Shown here: piece after piece, positions 25,850-33,659 of the stretch | Layout: the number at the start of each line of letters is the position of its first letter | Numbering within the stretch: the first letter of the stretch is position 1 | Assembly: GCF_002875945.1 (NCBI RefSeq) | Contig: NZ_MCZK01000126.1 | Coordinates: 1 to 33,659 of the forward strand | Direction of reading: 5' to 3' | Length of the DNA: 33,659 nt | From: Vibrio lentus | Lineage (GTDB): Bacteria > Pseudomonadota > Gammaproteobacteria > Enterobacterales > Vibrionaceae | Notes under the pieces: model-generated | Told to the model about the DNA's origin: nothing | Databases searched by the model: none | The model's input: only the letters and a program-made list of their open reading frames with translations | Program-made: the position numbers and the translations under genes

Positions 25850-28800
25850 ATGGACATGACAACACTGAATTTGGGCGGTGCTCTTGCACTAGGCCAACGC
25901 ATTGTTATCTCGGCAGATGGTACGATCAAAATCTTAGAAGAGGGCGCACCACTCCAAGTTGGAGATGTCGTTCTTGAATCCCAGAATGAATCCAGTGAAC
26001 CTCAGATATCAGCCAAACGCTTTTCGCCTGAAGATGGCGGTGATATCGAAATTGACCAAGACATAGCGGATATATTCGCTGCATTAGAAGAAGGTCAAGA
26101 CCCAACAGAGTTAGGTGAAGAGTTCGCTACTGCTGCAGGCCAGAATGGTTCTAGTTTAAGTGCGAGCGGTACTATCGAGCGTGATGGCGAAGAAACTATC
26201 CCCGGTACCGATTTCGTCACAACGGGTTTTGAAGCGCTGGGTATGTCTCGTACTCAGAGCCTAAGTCTTCTAGATGCCTTCCGTTCGTTAACCGAATCTG
26301 TAACCCCTTTAAACAATAATCCATCTTTTGTTGATAACAACAACTCACCTATCGGTGACACTGTCTCTTTTACCACCAATGAAGATACGCCAGTTAACGG
26401 AACATTATCTGCTTCCGATGAAGATGGCGATTCTCTGTCTTTCGTTAAAGCTACCGATCCTTCGAACGGAACCGTCGTTGTCGATGAAAATGGTGACTGG
26501 ACTTATACACCCAATGAAAACTATAACGGTGATGACAGCTTTACGGTTGTTGTATCCGACGGCCAAGGCGGCACCGATACAATCACAGTTAATATTGGTG
26601 TAGCTCCTGTCAATGATGCTCCTGTTGGTAATGACGTTTCAGTAACCACCGACGAAGATACACCAGTAAGCGGAACGCTAAACGCAACAGATACGGACGG
26701 CGACTCGCTAACATTCGTAAAAGGTACGGAACCATCTAATGGCTCTGTAGTAGTCGACGAAAATGGTAACTGGACATACACGCCAGGCGAAAATTACAAC
26801 GGAACCGATAGCTTTACAGTTGTGGTTGATGATGGCCAAGGTGGTACTGATACCATTACGGTTGATGTTGGAGTTATGCTAGCGAACGACGCACCAACGG
26901 TAGCGGGCGTGAGCGCAACGAAGACCGAAGATGACGCAAGCTTCACCCTTGACTTGCTGGCGAACAGCAGTGATGTGGATGCGAGCGATGAGCTGAAAGC
27001 CGAAGACGTGACGCTGACAAGTGGCGATGCGAAGGGCGTGAGCCTGAGCAATGGCGAGTTCACCGTCGACCCAAGTGCGTACAACGCGTTGGCGTCGGGT
27101 GAAACCGAGACCATCGAGTACAGCTACAACGTGGTGGAATACGACGACGAAGGCAATGTGCTGTCGACCACGCCAACCACGGCGACGATCACCATCACAG
27201 GCACGAACGACGCACCAACGGTAGCAATCGAACAACAATCTCCAATTACAACTGACGAAGACACCCCAACCTTCATCGAATGGGATTCCTTCGGAATCAG
27301 CGATGTTGATTCACCTGATTCAGCATTAGGTGTCGAGATTACCGATTTGCCAAATAACGGTCAGTTTGAGTATTTCGGTGATGATGGTCAGTGGCATGAC
27401 ATTTCGGTTGGTCAAGTTATCGACAAGAGCCAGTTTGATGCAGATAGAGTTCGATTTACTCCGGATGAAGATGAATCTGGGTATGATAGTCACTCAACCC
27501 CAGGTATCGGTGATCAACAGCAAGATTATGCGCAGATTGGTTTCAAACCAACTGATGGCGTAAATGTAGGTGGGGAGTCGACTGTCGCGATAGATGTTAC
27601 TCCAATCGCAGATGCACCTAACTTGTTAACCAGCATTGATGGAATTGAACTTCCGGACCAACAATTCAACGTAAGTATGTGGAATGGTGTCTCTGTTGGT
27701 TCTCAATATGGTGTTGGTAATGGTGTTGACCCTGATACCTTGATTAATGTCATCGATGATTTGGATGCGAATAGTGCCTCTTCAAGCAATACGAATGACG
27801 TCCGAGACCCTAGTCAAGGAGCTGGTCAAGCTACACTAATCACTGGTCTAATTTATCTAGAAGCCGGTACATCTTATGATTTCGTTGGTAAAGCAGATGA
27901 CAGTTTAGCGATAAAAATCGGCGGAGAACTTACAGATGATGCTCGATGGGGCGACAGTCGCGGGAGTATTCAAGGTGGAGCATTCACGCCAACTGTTTCT
28001 GGTTTTTATCCGATAGAAATTTACCATCATAACCAAAGTGGCCCTGGTAATTTCGATGTCAATGTTTCTGTAGATGGCGCGAGCCCTGTCAACTTAGACA
28101 ACACAAACTTTGGCGTAGTCAGTGATGTATCTCAGCTCGATAATATTGACATACGGACATCACAGCTAATAAACGAAAATGGCGTTGAGTTCTATCAAGT
28201 CTATACAACGAATGAAGGTCCACAAGACACACGTATTCCATTGACAGAGCTGCAAGCATCTTTAAATGATACTGATGGTTCTGAAAGTTTGGCTGTCAAT
28301 GTTAGTGGTTTCCCTATTGGTTCTGAGCTAAGTGATGGAGTTAATTCTCACACATTCACTAGTACCAATGAGACATTTGATATCAGTAGTTGGGATATGA
28401 CAAGTCTAACGGTCTTACCGCCTTCGGGAAGTCACGACGATTTTACTATTGATGTAGAAGCGATTGCTAGTGAAAAGGACTCAGCAAGTACTGCTACGAC
28501 TACGACCAGTATTGATGTGGTTGTTCATGAATACAATGCTACAAATACGCAGCCAGATACTCGTACTGTAGATGAAGATACAAGTATCTCTGGTAACGTG
28601 TTAGCAAACGATACTGATACAGATAACACATTATCACTGCAGTCAATTGAAGTAGGAGGAACTTCCTATAACGTTGGTGACACTATCACGCTAACCGGTG
28701 GTGAGTTGACGGTTGAGCAAGATGGTAGTTACTCGTTTGTACCATCTGAGCATTGGTCAGGTAACGTTCCGACAGTGACTTACACTACAAACACTGGTGT

Positions 28801-31297
28801 AAGCGATACTCTCGATATTACGGTCAGTGCGGTTGCTGATGCTCCTCGTGTAACTATTGCGGTCGGGGAGTTGCAACAATCACAAGCTGTGCCTGATTTC
28901 GGTACACCACCTAGCGATATTAGAAACCTTGTAAGTAACGGTGAGACATCTATTGGTGGTATTAATTTCGACCATGTTGACCAGTCTCCTGGTTTTAATA
29001 ATGGCAATCAAGGTGATGACTTGATGATTGCACCTGACAATGCGGCGGCTCAGCAGTTTGTTGGCGATCAGCAAGCCGTTAACTTGAGTCAACAGGGTAG
29101 CGATACGTTTGTTGGGACTAGTGGCAACGATTCGTTTTATGGTGGTAATGGGTCTCAGGATAGCGAAGTTGAAACTGATACTGTTATCTATCAAGGCAAA
29201 TTGTCTGAATACGAGCTTGGTTTTAGAGGCCTAGAACATAGCCAAGTACCTTATTGGTTAGTTAAAGATTCTCTTGAAAGAGACACATCTAGTGATAATT
29301 CGCCTTCCACCGAAGATGGTGACCATTTATATGGTATTGAACGTATTATTTTCTCGGATTCGATAATCGAGATTGATAATGAGACTGGAGAATATACGGT
29401 TCTTCAAGATAGTGTAATACCACTAGATATTTCAGCGGAACTTGTTGATAACGATGGAAGTGAATCGTTAGGTAACGAATTTACTCTTGTAGGTATACCT
29501 CAAGGCGTTGAGTTGTACATCGGGGGACAGCTTATATCTCCAAACATTGATGGGTCATATTCTATTGTTATACCTGTTTCTGGTGATGTTAGTGCAGAGC
29601 TTCGAATTCCTTACTCTTATGAAGGAGACCTAGACTTTGAGCTTGCTGTATCTACCTCATCCTCTGAATCGGTTAATAGTGATGAAGCAATAACTAACAC
29701 GTCAGCAGATATAAGTTTCAGAAGCTATGATTTGGAATCTGGCTCTCACGGTGATGATAATATTAAAGGGACAGAGAACAACGATTTGATTGTTGGTGAC
29801 GTTCAAGGGATTCAAATTGTTGCCGGTGAGGATTACAACATCGCGTTTATTCTCGATACGTCGGGCAGCATGGGAAGAGATGTTGAAACCGCAAAAGATG
29901 AACTGTTGGTTGTTTTTGATGCGATTTTAGCTAGCTCTCAGGGGCAACATTCCGGCCAAGTTAATATTCTAATAACGGATTTTTCAGACAATTCAAATAC
30001 GTCAGTATCTGTTGACTTGAGCAGTCAAAACCCAAGAGAGCAGTTCGTCGCAGCACTTGATGCCATCACTGATGCTGGCGGAGGTGGTACCAATTACGAA
30101 GCTGGATTCCAATCTGCTGTTGAATGGTTCGCTGACCAAAGCGGTGGGAACAACATTTCATATTTCATTTCTGACGGTGAGCCGACTTCCTTTACTGACA
30201 GTAGGTTAATGAAAAGTGAGTTCGATGAAATATTGATCGATTATGATCTGAGTACGAACCAAGTTATAACACTGGCTGATTTATTGCCTGCCGGATATAC
30301 AAGTGGCGTTGTTAATTATAAAGGTAGTGTATTAATTGACGATAAGGCCAAGTTATATTCACCATTAACAGGGGATAGAATTGGTGATTTAAGCATTAAT
30401 GGCACTTCTTACGATTACTATGATAAGGGTGGCGTTAATAAACAAGGTCAGCATATGTATCAATTGCTCGCATTGATGTCATCTGTTGACGCTATTGGGC
30501 TCGGTGATTCATTAGATGAAGATGTTCTCGAAGATTACGACTCTGATGGCCTAGTTGAAACGTCAATAGACGTAACGAAATTGTCAGAGGTTATTCTTGG
30601 TAAAGAAGTGAGTTTATTGCAAGGTGAAGATCAAATTGATGCTTTAGCTGGTGATGACATCATGTTCGGAGACTTAGTGCAATTTGACGGTATTTCAGGT
30701 CAAGGTGTCGCAGCGATACAGAAATATGTAGCTCAGGAAACTGGTGAGCAATTGTCTTCGGTGTCTGCGCGAGATATTCACGATTATATTTCTGACAATG
30801 TACAAGACTTCGATCAGTCTCGAGCCAACGATAAGGATGATGCTTTATCTGGCGGCGAAGGAGACGATATTCTCTATGGCCAAGGTGGTGAAGATACGCT
30901 TATCGGTGGGCTAGGAGACGATATCTTAGTTGGTGGAGAAGGTGATGACCTATTCAAATGGGTTGACCAACCATTCCAAGGCGATGTTGATACCATTACC
31001 GACTTTGCTTTGGGTGAAGACCATTTGGATATCTCTCAACTGCTACCGACCGAGAATAATATGTCTGATCTTCTAGAACACATCGCTATTGAAAAATTGG
31101 ATAACGGAGGTGGTGATAAAGATTTGGTGATCACTATCTCTGAAGGTGCCAATAACAGTGGTCAGACACAAACGATTGTACTCGATAATACGGGGAATCA
31201 GTTTGACTCTGTGAACGCTCAAGGTGATGGCAGTGTGATAAGCAGTGATTTGAGTAACTTGGTTAATCAACTCTTTGTGAACTTACCAGACCAATAA
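25850..31297 (+). CDS. Large RTX adhesin with LapA-type retention module, PA14-like and vWA domains
   Basis: A cell-surface adhesin exported by type I secretion. Residues 1-~90 form the retention module that lodges in the TolC-like channel. TAAG at 94-97 is a LapG-type dialanine cleavage site. Two Ig-like repeats with a 91-residue period follow (~171-352), then a distinct VCBS-like module (~345-452) and another repeat (~467-585). Residues ~603-747 resemble a PA14 sugar-binding domain ([15 protein letters not shown]). More VCBS-like modules lie at ~790-1000 and ~1190-1285. A vWA domain at ~1328-1560 has MIDAS motif DTSGS (1336-1340), the [11 protein letters not shown] loop and Asp1442. RTX nonapeptides ([20 protein letters not shown]) start at 1668, followed by a type I secretion signal ([20 protein letters not shown]). 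The start has AGGGG five bases upstream. At 1815 residues it is short for the family. Confidence 0.95.
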   Translation: MDMTTLNLGGALALGQRIVISADGTIKILEEGAPLQVGDVVLESQNESSEPQISAKRFSPEDGGDIEIDQDIADIFAALEEGQDPTELGEEFATAAGQNGSSLSASGTIERDGEETIPGTDFVTTGFEALGMSRTQSLSLLDAFRSLTESVTPLNNNPSFVDNNNSPIGDTVSFTTNEDTPVNGTLSASDEDGDSLSFVKATDPSNGTVVVDENGDWTYTPNENYNGDDSFTVVVSDGQGGTDTITVNIGVAPVNDAPVGNDVSVTTDEDTPVSGTLNATDTDGDSLTFVKGTEPSNGSVVVDENGNWTYTPGENYNGTDSFTVVVDDGQGGTDTITVDVGVMLANDAPTVAGVSATKTEDDASFTLDLLANSSDVDASDELKAEDVTLTSGDAKGVSLSNGEFTVDPSAYNALASGETETIEYSYNVVEYDDEGNVLSTTPTTATITITGTNDAPTVAIEQQSPITTDEDTPTFIEWDSFGISDVDSPDSALGVEITDLPNNGQFEYFGDDGQWHDISVGQVIDKSQFDADRVRFTPDEDESGYDSHSTPGIGDQQQDYAQIGFKPTDGVNVGGESTVAIDVTPIADAPNLLTSIDGIELPDQQFNVSMWNGVSVGSQYGVGNGVDPDTLINVIDDLDANSASSSNTNDVRDPSQGAGQATLITGLIYLEAGTSYDFVGKADDSLAIKIGGELTDDARWGDSRGSIQGGAFTPTVSGFYPIEIYHHNQSGPGNFDVNVSVDGASPVNLDNTNFGVVSDVSQLDNIDIRTSQLINENGVEFYQVYTTNEGPQDTRIPLTELQASLNDTDGSESLAVNVSGFPIGSELSDGVNSHTFTSTNETFDISSWDMTSLTVLPPSGSHDDFTIDVEAIASEKDSASTATTTTSIDVVVHEYNATNTQPDTRTVDEDTSISGNVLANDTDTDNTLSLQSIEVGGTSYNVGDTITLTGGELTVEQDGSYSFVPSEHWSGNVPTVTYTTNTGVSDTLDITVSAVADAPRVTIAVGELQQSQAVPDFGTPPSDIRNLVSNGETSIGGINFDHVDQSPGFNNGNQGDDLMIAPDNAAAQQFVGDQQAVNLSQQGSDTFVGTSGNDSFYGGNGSQDSEVETDTVIYQGKLSEYELGFRGLEHSQVPYWLVKDSLERDTSSDNSPSTEDGDHLYGIERIIFSDSIIEIDNETGEYTVLQDSVIPLDISAELVDNDGSESLGNEFTLVGIPQGVELYIGGQLISPNIDGSYSIVIPVSGDVSAELRIPYSYEGDLDFELAVSTSSSESVNSDEAITNTSADISFRSYDLESGSHGDDNIKGTENNDLIVGDVQGIQIVAGEDYNIAFILDTSGSMGRDVETAKDELLVVFDAILASSQGQHSGQVNILITDFSDNSNTSVSVDLSSQNPREQFVAALDAITDAGGGGTNYEAGFQSAVEWFADQSGGNNISYFISDGEPTSFTDSRLMKSEFDEILIDYDLSTNQVITLADLLPAGYTSGVVNYKGSVLIDDKAKLYSPLTGDRIGDLSINGTSYDYYDKGGVNKQGQHMYQLLALMSSVDAIGLGDSLDEDVLEDYDSDGLVETSIDVTKLSEVILGKEVSLLQGEDQIDALAGDDIMFGDLVQFDGISGQGVAAIQKYVAQETGEQLSSVSARDIHDYISDNVQDFDQSRANDKDDALSGGEGDDILYGQGGEDTLIGGLGDDILVGGEGDDLFKWVDQPFQGDVDTITDFALGEDHLDISQLLPTENNMSDLLEHIAIEKLDNGGGDKDLVITISEGANNSGQTQTIVLDNTGNQFDSVNAQGDGSVISSDLSNLVNQLFVNLPDQ
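26360..26905 (+). repeat. Two tandem 273-bp adhesin repeats
   Basis: [21 protein letters not shown] (first copy) and [21 protein letters not shown] (second copy) begin two Ig-like repeats. Equivalent GAA codons are at 26381 and 26654, exactly 91 codons apart. The proteins are far more alike than the DNA, which differs at many third positions, so the duplication is not recent. Confidence 0.85.
26883..27225 (+). repeat. GC-rich 321-bp adhesin module bounded by 22-bp direct repeats
   Basis: The same 22 bases (starting CGAACGACGC, ending CAACGGTAGC) occur at 26883-26904 and 27204-27225, 321 bp or exactly 107 codons apart. Between them codon choice shifts to GC-rich triplets (GCG, CTG, AGC, GTG), unlike the AT-leaning adhesin on either side. 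The unit encodes one VCBS-like repeat ([19 protein letters not shown]...). Confidence 0.9.
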
Positions 31298-31298
31298 C

Positions 31299-31324
31299 AA
31301 AAAAGGGCCGAAAGGCCCTTTTTT
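31299..31324. terminator. Bidirectional terminator between the adhesin and rlmI
   Basis: AAAAAAGGGCC pairs perfectly with GGCCCTTTTTT around a GAAA tetraloop, two bases after the adhesin stop codon. The A/T flanks suit both strands. Confidence 0.95.
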
Positions 31325-31369
31325 AATACATCTGTTTTGCTGTAGAAGCCTGATTCTTAGGCTCTAAAA

Positions 31370-32563
31370 TTAAAGCACCTTACAAGCAAAACCTTTTAGG
31401 TAGAAACCTTCTGGGTAAGCTGTATCGATTAAGTGATCGGCAGCTTGCTCAAAGCGTTCAACAAATTTCACAGTTCTGCCTGCATCTAGTGCTGCATCAG
31501 CGATGATTTTTTGGAATAAATCAGCACCCATCAAACCAGAGCAAGAGTAGGTGAGTAGTGTTCCGCCCGGCTTAAGGATTTGCATCGCAAGCATGTTAAC
31601 GTCTTTATAGCCGTTAGCACCTGATGTTAGGTTGTTTTTGCTTGAAACGAACTTTGGTGGATCCATGATAACGACATCAAACTTAGTGCCTTGATCTCGG
31701 TATTCACGAAGTAGTTTGAATACGTCTGCGTTTAAGAATACAGCACGCTTTTTCGAGATGTCGAACTCATTTAGTTCAGCATTGAACTTAGCTGTATCAA
31801 GAGCCAGTTGAGATACATCTGCGTTGATCACACGCTTAGCATCACCTTTAAGGGCATACAGACCAAAACCACCAGTGTATGAGAAACAGTTAAGAACATC
31901 TTTGTCTTTAACGTACTTCATCGACTCTTTTCGGCTATCACGTTGATCCATGTAGAAGCCTGTTTTATGGCCTTCCATGATGTTCACGCTGATCTTCACG
32001 CCGTTTTCTTCAATGACTACTGACTTAGGTGGCTCTTCACCATGCAGTACACCGACCGTTTGTTCTAAGCCTTCTTTTTTACGAACAGCTACGTCAGAGC
32101 GTTCGTAAATATTGCAATCAGGGAAGCATTCAACTAACGCTTCAACGATAATGCTCTTGTTGAACTCCGCGCCAGCACTCAGTAGTTGGCAAACTAAGAA
32201 GTCTTGGTATTTGTCGATAGTAATACCTGGCAGGCCGTCAGATTCAGCTGCCGTTAAGCGGTATCCTGTCAAACCATCGCGTTCGATAATATCTTCACGC
32301 AGTGATTGAGCGTCTTTAAATCTTTTGATGAAAAACGCTTTATTGATTTCTTCCTTTTCAAATGTCCAAACACGAGCACGAATTTGAGAAGCAGGAGAGT
32401 AAGCTGCTTTCGCAAGCCACTGACCATTTTGAGCATATACGTCTACAGTTTCACCTTGTTGTGGCTCGCCTTCAACTTTATCAATACCGCGTGAAAATAC
32501 CCATGGGTGTTTGCGGCGTAACGATTTGTCTCGGGCTTTAGCTAGATGAATAGAAGGAGTCAT
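31370..32563 (-). CDS. rlmI: 23S rRNA m5C1962 methyltransferase RlmI
   Basis: Methylates cytosine 1962 of 23S rRNA using SAM. The 397 residues match E. coli RlmI. An N-terminal PUA domain (~1-80, [15 protein letters not shown]) is followed by a central domain and a Rossmann SAM domain (~190-397). The SAM loop is [15 protein letters not shown], the catalytic region is VIMDPPKFV, and YSCSGLMG contains the nucleophile cysteine typical of the family. ATG 32563 is preceded by a weak GAGTAAATC-type site. It stands between two terminators and is probably monocistronic. Confidence 0.95.
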   Translation of the reverse strand: MTPSIHLAKARDKSLRRKHPWVFSRGIDKVEGEPQQGETVDVYAQNGQWLAKAAYSPASQIRARVWTFEKEEINKAFFIKRFKDAQSLREDIIERDGLTGYRLTAAESDGLPGITIDKYQDFLVCQLLSAGAEFNKSIIVEALVECFPDCNIYERSDVAVRKKEGLEQTVGVLHGEEPPKSVVIEENGVKISVNIMEGHKTGFYMDQRDSRKESMKYVKDKDVLNCFSYTGGFGLYALKGDAKRVINADVSQLALDTAKFNAELNEFDISKKRAVFLNADVFKLLREYRDQGTKFDVVIMDPPKFVSSKNNLTSGANGYKDVNMLAMQILKPGGTLLTYSCSGLMGADLFQKIIADAALDAGRTVKFVERFEQAADHLIDTAYPEGFYLKGFACKVL

Positions 32564-32627
32564 GATTTACTCTGTTGGTTGAAATTTGAAGGAGACGTAT
32601 TGTCGGGGAAGTGAAATCGAAAAGCAA

Positions 32628-32653
32628 ATAAGAAAGGGCTGCAAAAGCAGCCC
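32628..32653 (-). terminator. Rho-independent terminator after the chemotaxis receptor gene
   Basis: On the minus strand GGGCTGC pairs with GCAGCCC around TTTT, followed by TTTCTTATT. It lies about 34 bases after the receptor stop codon and before rlmI. Confidence 0.88.
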
Positions 32654-32686
32654 AAGTCTCGATATTTTATGTTCAGATCTTAGTGA

Positions 32687-33659
32687 TTAAGCTTTCAGAC
32701 CTGTTAGTAAGCCTTCCATGGTGTCGCTCTGCTTGCGCAGCTGATCGACATTGGAATTACTCTTACTGATCATTTCGCAAATGCTATCTGATTGGTGACG
32801 AATTTCTGCAACACTCTGTGCAATATTGTCGGCAACGACGCCTTGCTCTTCAGAGGCGGTCGCTATTTGGGTACTGCTGTCAGATATTGACTGATTCTTT
32901 TCAGCTAACGAGCCGATCTCGACGTTCACTTCTGACATTAACGTTTGACCTTCGTTCGCGTTGTTAACCGTCACTTCCATCAGTTTGGTGAGCGATTGGC
33001 TGTTACGTTGTAATGATTCAATCATGCTTTGAATTTCGACGGTAGCTTGTTGAGTACGTCCCGCAAGAGCTCGAACTTCGTCAGCAACAACAGCAAAACC
33101 TCGACCTTGTTCACCAGCTCGAGCAGCTTCGATAGCCGCGTTGAGAGCTAATAGGTTGGTCTGTTCTGAAATACCATTAATGGTCGCCACTACTTCATCG
33201 ATTTGTGCTGCGTTGGCATCAAGTTCTTCTACCGCTTGCGAAGCCGATTGGATTTCTTGAGATAGGTTAGAGATAGACTCTAGAGTATTAGAAACCTTCA
33301 ATTGTCCGCTTTGTGCTACGCCACGAGCGTCCATTGTTTGAGTACTCGACTCATGAGCAAGTGTTGCGACTTCGCGAATCGTTGCTGCCATTTGTTCCGT
33401 GGCGCTTGCTAGGCTATTCAGGTGTTCTTGTTGATTACCTGAGATGTCTGAGCTTTGTTGTGTCGATTGGTTTAAGTCAGAACTGATTTGCTGCATGAGT
33501 GCAACAGACTCTTGAATCGATAACACCATGTTTTGTTCACGTTCTGCTACTTTATCAATAGTAATTGCGATTTCACTGAATTCATCACGAACGAGAAAGT
33601 AGTTCATACGACAGGTGAGATCACCATTCGCAAGCGTGCTGGCTCTTCTCCGCTTAGAT
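32687..33659 (-). CDS. Methyl-accepting chemotaxis protein (partial, 5' end off the right edge)
   Basis: Relays ligand binding to CheA/CheW. The open frame continues past the right edge without a stop, so the ATG at 33607 is internal and ~324 C-terminal residues are visible. The first visible part, [10 protein letters not shown] followed by RDEFSEIA, is the end of a HAMP domain. The signalling domain follows, with the invariant tip segment [20 protein letters not shown] and [18 protein letters not shown]. Four-helix heptads with possible methylation Glu/Gln pairs flank it. The C-terminus (LLTGLKA) lacks the NWETF-type CheR-tethering pentapeptide. The sensor domain is outside the window, so the ligand is unknown. 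Confidence 0.94.
   Translation of the reverse strand, partial: SKRRRASTLANGDLTCRMNYFLVRDEFSEIAITIDKVAEREQNMVLSIQESVALMQQISSDLNQSTQQSSDISGNQQEHLNSLASATEQMAATIREVATLAHESSTQTMDARGVAQSGQLKVSNTLESISNLSQEIQSASQAVEELDANAAQIDEVVATINGISEQTNLLALNAAIEAARAGEQGRGFAVVADEVRALAGRTQQATVEIQSMIESLQRNSQSLTKLMEVTVNNANEGQTLMSEVNVEIGSLAEKNQSISDSSTQIATASEEQGVVADNIAQSVAEIRHQSDSICEMISKSNSNVDQLRKQSDTMEGLLTGLKA

Noticed and set aside
26521..27238. Minus-strand ORFs of 86-119 codons inside the adhesin gene
   Set aside because: They are antisense shadows made by the repetitive, GC-rich adhesin repeats and have no start signals.
33607..33607. ATG at 33607 as the true start of a short 306-residue chemotaxis protein
   Set aside because: The frame is open to the window edge and the residues before this ATG form the end of a HAMP domain, so the gene is simply cut by the edge.

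Overview
This window looks like chromosomal DNA from a Vibrio, probably close to the Splendidus clade. That is inferred from protein content (VgrG, a LapA-type retention-module adhesin, a DUF2750 protein, a Nudix/PAP2 fusion, and a prp operon of the acnD/prpF type) and from the moderate AT bias; no rRNA or other marker gene is present to prove it. I saw no tRNA, rRNA, CRISPR array, insertion sequence or phage gene.

Layout. (1) 1-1952, minus: the N-terminal ~650 residues of a type VI secretion tip protein VgrG, running off the left edge. (2) 2289-5462, plus: a 1057-residue two-sensor HD-GYP phosphodiesterase. (3) 5463-14927, plus: the methylcitrate (propionate) operon. It holds a GntR/FadR-family regulator with a cluster of TTGTCGACAA-type palindromes at its promoter, then prpB, prpC, acnD, prpF and prpE. 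(4) 15095-18355, plus: a small exported protein, a glycine-zipper lipoprotein, a GNAT acetyltransferase and a Nudix/PAP2-like membrane fusion. The first two have upstream regions that align without gaps over 107 bp. (5) 18460-20878: a YidA-like HAD phosphatase (minus), then queE and queC for queuosine precursor synthesis (plus). (6) 20838-23385, minus: a TPR/GGDEF diguanylate cyclase whose 3' end overlaps queC, and a DUF2750 protein. (7) 23522-31297: an OmpA-like lipid-free periplasmic/outer-membrane protein and a TolC-family outer-membrane factor (translationally coupled, minus), divergent from an 1815-residue RTX adhesin (plus). The adhesin has a LapG-type TAAG site, Ig-like repeats, a PA14-like domain, a vWA domain and a type I secretion signal. 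(8) 31370-33659, minus: rlmI and the C-terminal part of a methyl-accepting chemotaxis protein running off the right edge.

How the parts fit. The prp genes form a complete propionyl-CoA to pyruvate plus succinate route, apart from the second hydration step, which is supplied by a general aconitase elsewhere. The adhesin, its TolC partner and the OmpA-like protein form a surface-attachment locus. The adhesin's TAAG site implies control by a LapD/LapG system that reads c-di-GMP, and the window also encodes one c-di-GMP-degrading and one c-di-GMP-making enzyme; the link between these genes is inference. The most unusual observations are the duplicated promoter/leader pair, the terminator-like hairpin abutting a start codon, the Nudix/PAP2 fusion whose PAP2 catalytic residues are lost, the oversized HD-GYP domain, and the GC-rich exchangeable repeat module in the adhesin.
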